This document shows, piece after piece, positions 41,127-41,902 of a stretch of 41,902 bases of DNA. A program made the translations under genes and the position numbers. Source of the stretch: a bacterium. Its GTDB lineage: Bacteria > Planctomycetota > UBA1135 > GCA-002686595. Where the stretch lies: the NCBI GenBank assembly GCA_030428395.1, contig JAUIDW010000011.1, positions 1 through 41,902 of the forward strand. The letters run 5' to 3'. The notes below the pieces were generated by a model that was not told the origin of the DNA, made no database searches, and saw only the letters and a program-made list of their open reading frames with translations. Within the stretch, counting starts at the first letter, position 1. Each line of letters starts with the position of its first letter.

Positions 41127-41902
41127 ATGAAGCTCCGCGACCTCTCGCCCCTCGCCCTCGTCGGACTGCTCCTCGGAGCGGCCACCCAGGACGGCACGCC
41201 CCCGCCGCCCGTGACGCTGGAGGCGGCCCAGGCCTCCTTCCGCGGCGCCGACCGCGACGGGGACGGCGTCCTGTCCCTCGCCGAGGCGGGGGCGCTGGGG
41301 TTCGACCCCCGGGCCTTCGCCGGCGCCGACGCGAACGCGAAGGGCACCCTGGCCGAGCTCGAGTTCCTGGCCGCCTACCCCGCGGTGCTGAGCGCGGGCG
41401 GCCGCGCCGCCGCCGCGGACCTGGAGGCGCGCAGCAAGGAGCTGACGATCCAGCTGGCGCGCCGCCGCCAGCAGGCGGAGCGGAAGCAGGACGACCCGCC
41501 CGCCGGCTCCGCGGGCTCCGGGGAAGGCGGCGGCGACGCCGGCGGCGAGGCCCCCGACGCCGGGGCGGACAAGAAGACGAGCACGAAGGTCATCGACGCC
41601 CGCGGCGAGGCCGCGCGGCAGGAGTTGAACGCCGAGCTGCGCGCGCGCGGGGCGAGCCAGCAGGTCGCGCGCGACAACCAGAAGGCCCTCGACCAGCGGA
41701 TCCGCAACGCGAAGCTCCAGAAGCGGGGCAAGCAGCCCGATCCGGGTGCTCCGGTGCCCCCCGCCGGCGGCGCGGCGACGGCCGGCGAAGGCGCGGCCCG
41801 TGGGGCCACCGAGGATCCGGCGACGCCCGGGGCGCCGACCGCGGGCCGCTCGGGCCGCAGCGGCGCTTCCGGCGCGGCGGGCACCGCTGGTGCGCCGGGG
41901 GG
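41127..41902 (+). CDS. Exported EF-hand-containing protein, partial
   Basis: The gene runs off the right edge; about 258 residues are visible. The start ATG 41127 has AGAGGA about 9 nt upstream. A short signal peptide (KLRDLSPLALVGLLLGAATQ) is followed by one clear calcium-binding loop, DRDGDGVLSLAE. A second degenerate loop (DANAKGTLAELEF) follows and lacks some acidic ligands. The rest is Ala/Gly/Pro-rich with charged helical stretches (EARSKELTIQLARRRQQAERK; ELNAELRARGASQQVARDNQK), then a low-complexity Gly/Ala/Pro tail. EF-hand exported proteins of this kind are frequent in Planctomycetota and Myxococcota. The function is unknown. Confidence 0.65.
   Translation, partial: MKLRDLSPLALVGLLLGAATQDGTPPPPVTLEAAQASFRGADRDGDGVLSLAEAGALGFDPRAFAGADANAKGTLAELEFLAAYPAVLSAGGRAAAADLEARSKELTIQLARRRQQAERKQDDPPAGSAGSGEGGGDAGGEAPDAGADKKTSTKVIDARGEAARQELNAELRARGASQQVARDNQKALDQRIRNAKLQKRGKQPDPGAPVPPAGGAATAGEGAARGATEDPATPGAPTAGRSGRSGASGAAGTAGAPG

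Noticed and set aside
40819-41130. Small gene upstream of the EF-hand protein
   Set aside because: Low-complexity Arg/Pro/Gly translation with no ribosome-binding site; it overlaps the presumed promoter of the next gene.

Overview
The window is about 42 kb of chromosome from a very GC-rich (well above 70% by eye) diderm bacterium. Two OprO/OprP-type outer-membrane porins and signal-peptide-bearing exported proteins show an outer membrane. An FtsK without other division genes nearby, a MazG-like protein with a Cys-rich tail, a SpoIIE-type phosphatase and an EF-hand exported protein would fit a high-GC Planctomycetota lineage. That is a best guess (about 50%); no rRNA or other phylogenetic marker is present. 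No tRNA, rRNA, CRISPR array, prophage or insertion sequence was recognised. Almost all of the sequence is densely packed core metabolism, often with 4-base ATGA/GTGA/TTGA stop-start overlaps.

Layout: (1) 1-391, start of an exported protein, minus strand, cut by the window edge. (2) 392-972, a gene-free stretch with a 16-bp inverted repeat and a good sigma70-type promoter. (3) 973-4670, aroF-tpiA-secG-pyrE-yicC, an overlapping operon. (4) 4696-5436, a lone family-3 solute-binding lipoprotein, minus strand. (5) 5526-12220, gmk, coaC, coaB (split, not fused), ftsK and a second FtsK-like membrane protein that has the 4-TM region, the acidic linker and the C-terminal winged helix but no ATPase motor. 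(6) 12290-14819, rimO-pgsA-pgpA. (7) 14840-18924, a HAMP/SpoIIE phosphatase, a MazG-like protein and priA. (8) 18966-36227, a phosphate and polyphosphate island: sixA, ppx, ppk (convergent with ppx), pstS, pstC, pstA, pstB, phoU, two porins, then phoR and phoB on the minus strand. (9) 36373-40807, minus strand: larB-carA, and an S41 protease upstream of tsaD. (10) 41127-end, an EF-hand exported protein cut by the window edge.

How it works together: the porins would admit phosphate across the outer membrane, PstS binds it, PstC/PstA/PstB import it, PhoU and PhoR/PhoB sense and regulate, and Ppk/Ppx make and break polyphosphate. Hexamers of the form TTGANN, spaced exactly 11 bp apart, lie upstream of pstS (three copies) and upstream of phoB (two copies). 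They look like this organism's Pho box and link the two ends of the island.

The strongest candidate for something undescribed is the motor-less FtsK-like protein directly downstream of ftsK. Other points worth checking are the Pho-box repeats, a cluster of four ATCGGT motifs at the larB-carA promoter, large inserts in PstC and PstA, the 16-bp inverted repeat before aroF, and a roughly 200-bp stretch in the FtsK-like gene where the codon-bias signal moves to another frame.
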